Source: Caldifarciminota bacterium UBA3073
GTDB lineage: Bacteria > Hydrothermota > UBA3073
Assembly: GCA_002366725.1 (NCBI GenBank)
Contig: DFBT01000023.1
Coordinates: forward strand, 16,101-23,543
Direction of reading: 5' to 3'
Length of the DNA stretch: 7,443 nt
In this document: positions 7,041 to 7,443 of the stretch, one piece after another
Numbering within the stretch: position 1 is the first letter of the stretch
Layout of the letters: every line of letters begins with the position of its first letter
Translations under genes and position numbers: made by a program
Notes under the pieces: model-generated
Told to the model about the DNA's origin: nothing
Databases searched by the model: none
Seen by the model: only the letters and a program-made list of their open reading frames with translations

Positions 7041-7050
7041 AATTTTCTTC

Positions 7051-7079
7051 TTGACAGGAAGGCATTTTTATGGTATAAT
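7051..7079 (+). promoter_or_regulatory. Perfect sigma70-type promoter (P2) in the gap after recG
   Basis: TTGACA (7051-7056), a 17-base spacer and TATAAT (7074-7079) form an exact consensus promoter. As at 832-860, TC precedes the -35 box and TGG precedes the -10 box. Transcription should begin near 7086. No credible coding frame follows for at least 350 bases, so it drives either a long leader of a gene beyond the window or a small RNA. Confidence 0.8.
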
Positions 7080-7085
7080 GAGAAG

Positions 7086-7290
7086 TAAACGAGGTAGACA
7101 CGAGATGTGAAAACCTGCGGGATGTTGTAAGGGTGGCACCGACCCGAGACGGAATAATTCTACATCCCCGGTGCCGGGGTGGGAGGTAGTGTCAAATAGA
7201 ATATGTCCGAAGGATCCGTGCACAGCATCTCATACGAGCCGTAGGGCCGTATGGACATGGAAAAGAATATGTTCGCAGAATCCGTATGGA
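7086..7290 (+). ncRNA. Candidate structured leader or small RNA downstream of P2
   Basis: Several stems are visible. GGGATGT (7119-7125) pairs with ACATCCC (7162-7168). GGCACCG (7135-7141) pairs with CGGTGCC (7169-7175). CCCCGG-TG-CCGGGG (7166-7179) is a competing hairpin. GACAC (7097-7101) and GTGTC (7189-7193) can close the block. Further on, CATACG-A-GCC (7231-7240) pairs with GGCCGTATG (7245-7253) around a GTAG loop, and ATGTC (7203-7207) with GACAT (7254-7258) outside it. No terminator T-run is seen. I do not recognise a known RNA family. The strong promoter and dense pairing suggest a real transcript, but repeats could also explain the structure. Confidence 0.4.
7198..7285 (+). repeat. 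22-base direct repeat with period 66
   Basis: The copies at 7198-7219 and 7264-7285 share 19 of 22 bases (AGAATATGT-Y-CG-M-AG-R-ATCCGT). The hairpin at 7231-7253 lies between them. The ATCCGYATGGAAAA end of the second copy recurs in the REPIN-like element at 6942-6955. Confidence 0.6.
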
Positions 7291-7293
7291 AAA

Positions 7294-7440
7294 AACCACA
7301 GAGGTCACAGAGGTAATATTAAACATAAAAATTTAAATATTAAATTGACGACTTGCCTAACGCCTGCCTACCGGTAGGCAGGGCAGTCAGGAATCAAAAT
7401 TCAAAAATTCTCAGAGCCCTCTGCGTACTCTGCGGTTTAA
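7294..7440. repeat. Composite block: CACAGAGG repeat, palindrome, inverse CGCAGAG repeat
   Basis: The forward copy AACCACAGAGGTCACAGAGG (7294-7313) is followed by A/T-rich filler, a palindrome (7363-7382), more filler, and an inverse copy at 7411-7440 that reads TTAAACCGCAGAGTACGCAG plus ten bases on the minus strand. The outer copies are partly complementary. This is the same order of modules as 867-1041. No gene is credible within it. Confidence 0.75.
7363..7382. repeat. CCTGCC/GGCAGG palindrome, copy 4 (perfect)
   Basis: CCTGCCTACC and GGTAGGCAGG are exact inverse complements, making this the only perfect 20-base member of the family here. The copies at 911, 4483 and 6767 look like variants of this form. 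Confidence 0.9.
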
Positions 7441-7443
7441 AAG

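Noticed and set aside
6812..7054. 80-aa reading frame after recG
   Set aside because: It runs through the nested inverted repeats of the REPIN-like element, has no ribosome site and resembles no known protein.
7171..7377. 68-aa reading frame near the right end
   Set aside because: It consists of hairpin, direct-repeat and CACAGAGG repeat sequence and has no ribosome site.

Overview
The window carries three intact genes, all on the + strand, separated by unusually repeat-rich intergenic DNA. The genes are an ABC-transporter ATPase of the iron-siderophore/cobalamin (FecE/BtuD, COG1120) type at 62-814, a large secreted M6-family metalloprotease with a beta-propeller region and a type IX secretion (T9SS) type A sorting domain at 1082-4330, and the replication-fork helicase RecG at 4612-6669. 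I see no tRNA, rRNA, CRISPR array or transposase. The three genes do not form an obvious operon or shared pathway. The ATPase is probably the last gene of an uptake operon that begins upstream of the window, and the protease and recG each sit behind a long gap.

The T9SS-type C-terminus implies a diderm bacterium of the Bacteroidetes/FCB kind or an uncultured phylum that uses the same signal (for example WOR-3-like or Cloacimonetes-like lineages). The many ATA, AGA and AGG codons, the M6 plus FG-GAP/VCBS architecture and the CCTGCC/GGCAGG intergenic palindromes fit an uncultured, possibly sediment or groundwater lineage. That placement is inference; no marker here fixes the phylum.

Layout: 1-61 is a short leader with a stem-loop. 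815-1081 has a perfect sigma70-type promoter, then CACAGAG-type repeats, a CCTGCC palindrome, and an inverted repeat pair that forms an 18-bp stem ending in six T. 4331-4611 has a CACAGATT repeat split by a 65-bp inverted-repeat element, a diverged palindrome, and an inverse repeat copy. 6670-7443 (774 bases with no credible gene) has a palindrome lodged inside another repeat copy, a 140-bp REPIN-like element, a second perfect promoter, a leader with competing base-pairings, and another repeat-palindrome-inverse-repeat block.

The most notable feature is that all four gaps are built from the same few modules: short CAC-type repeats forward, a GGCAGG-type palindrome in the middle, and the same repeats inverted. 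Two exact TTGACA-17-TATAAT promoters lie directly against these modules.
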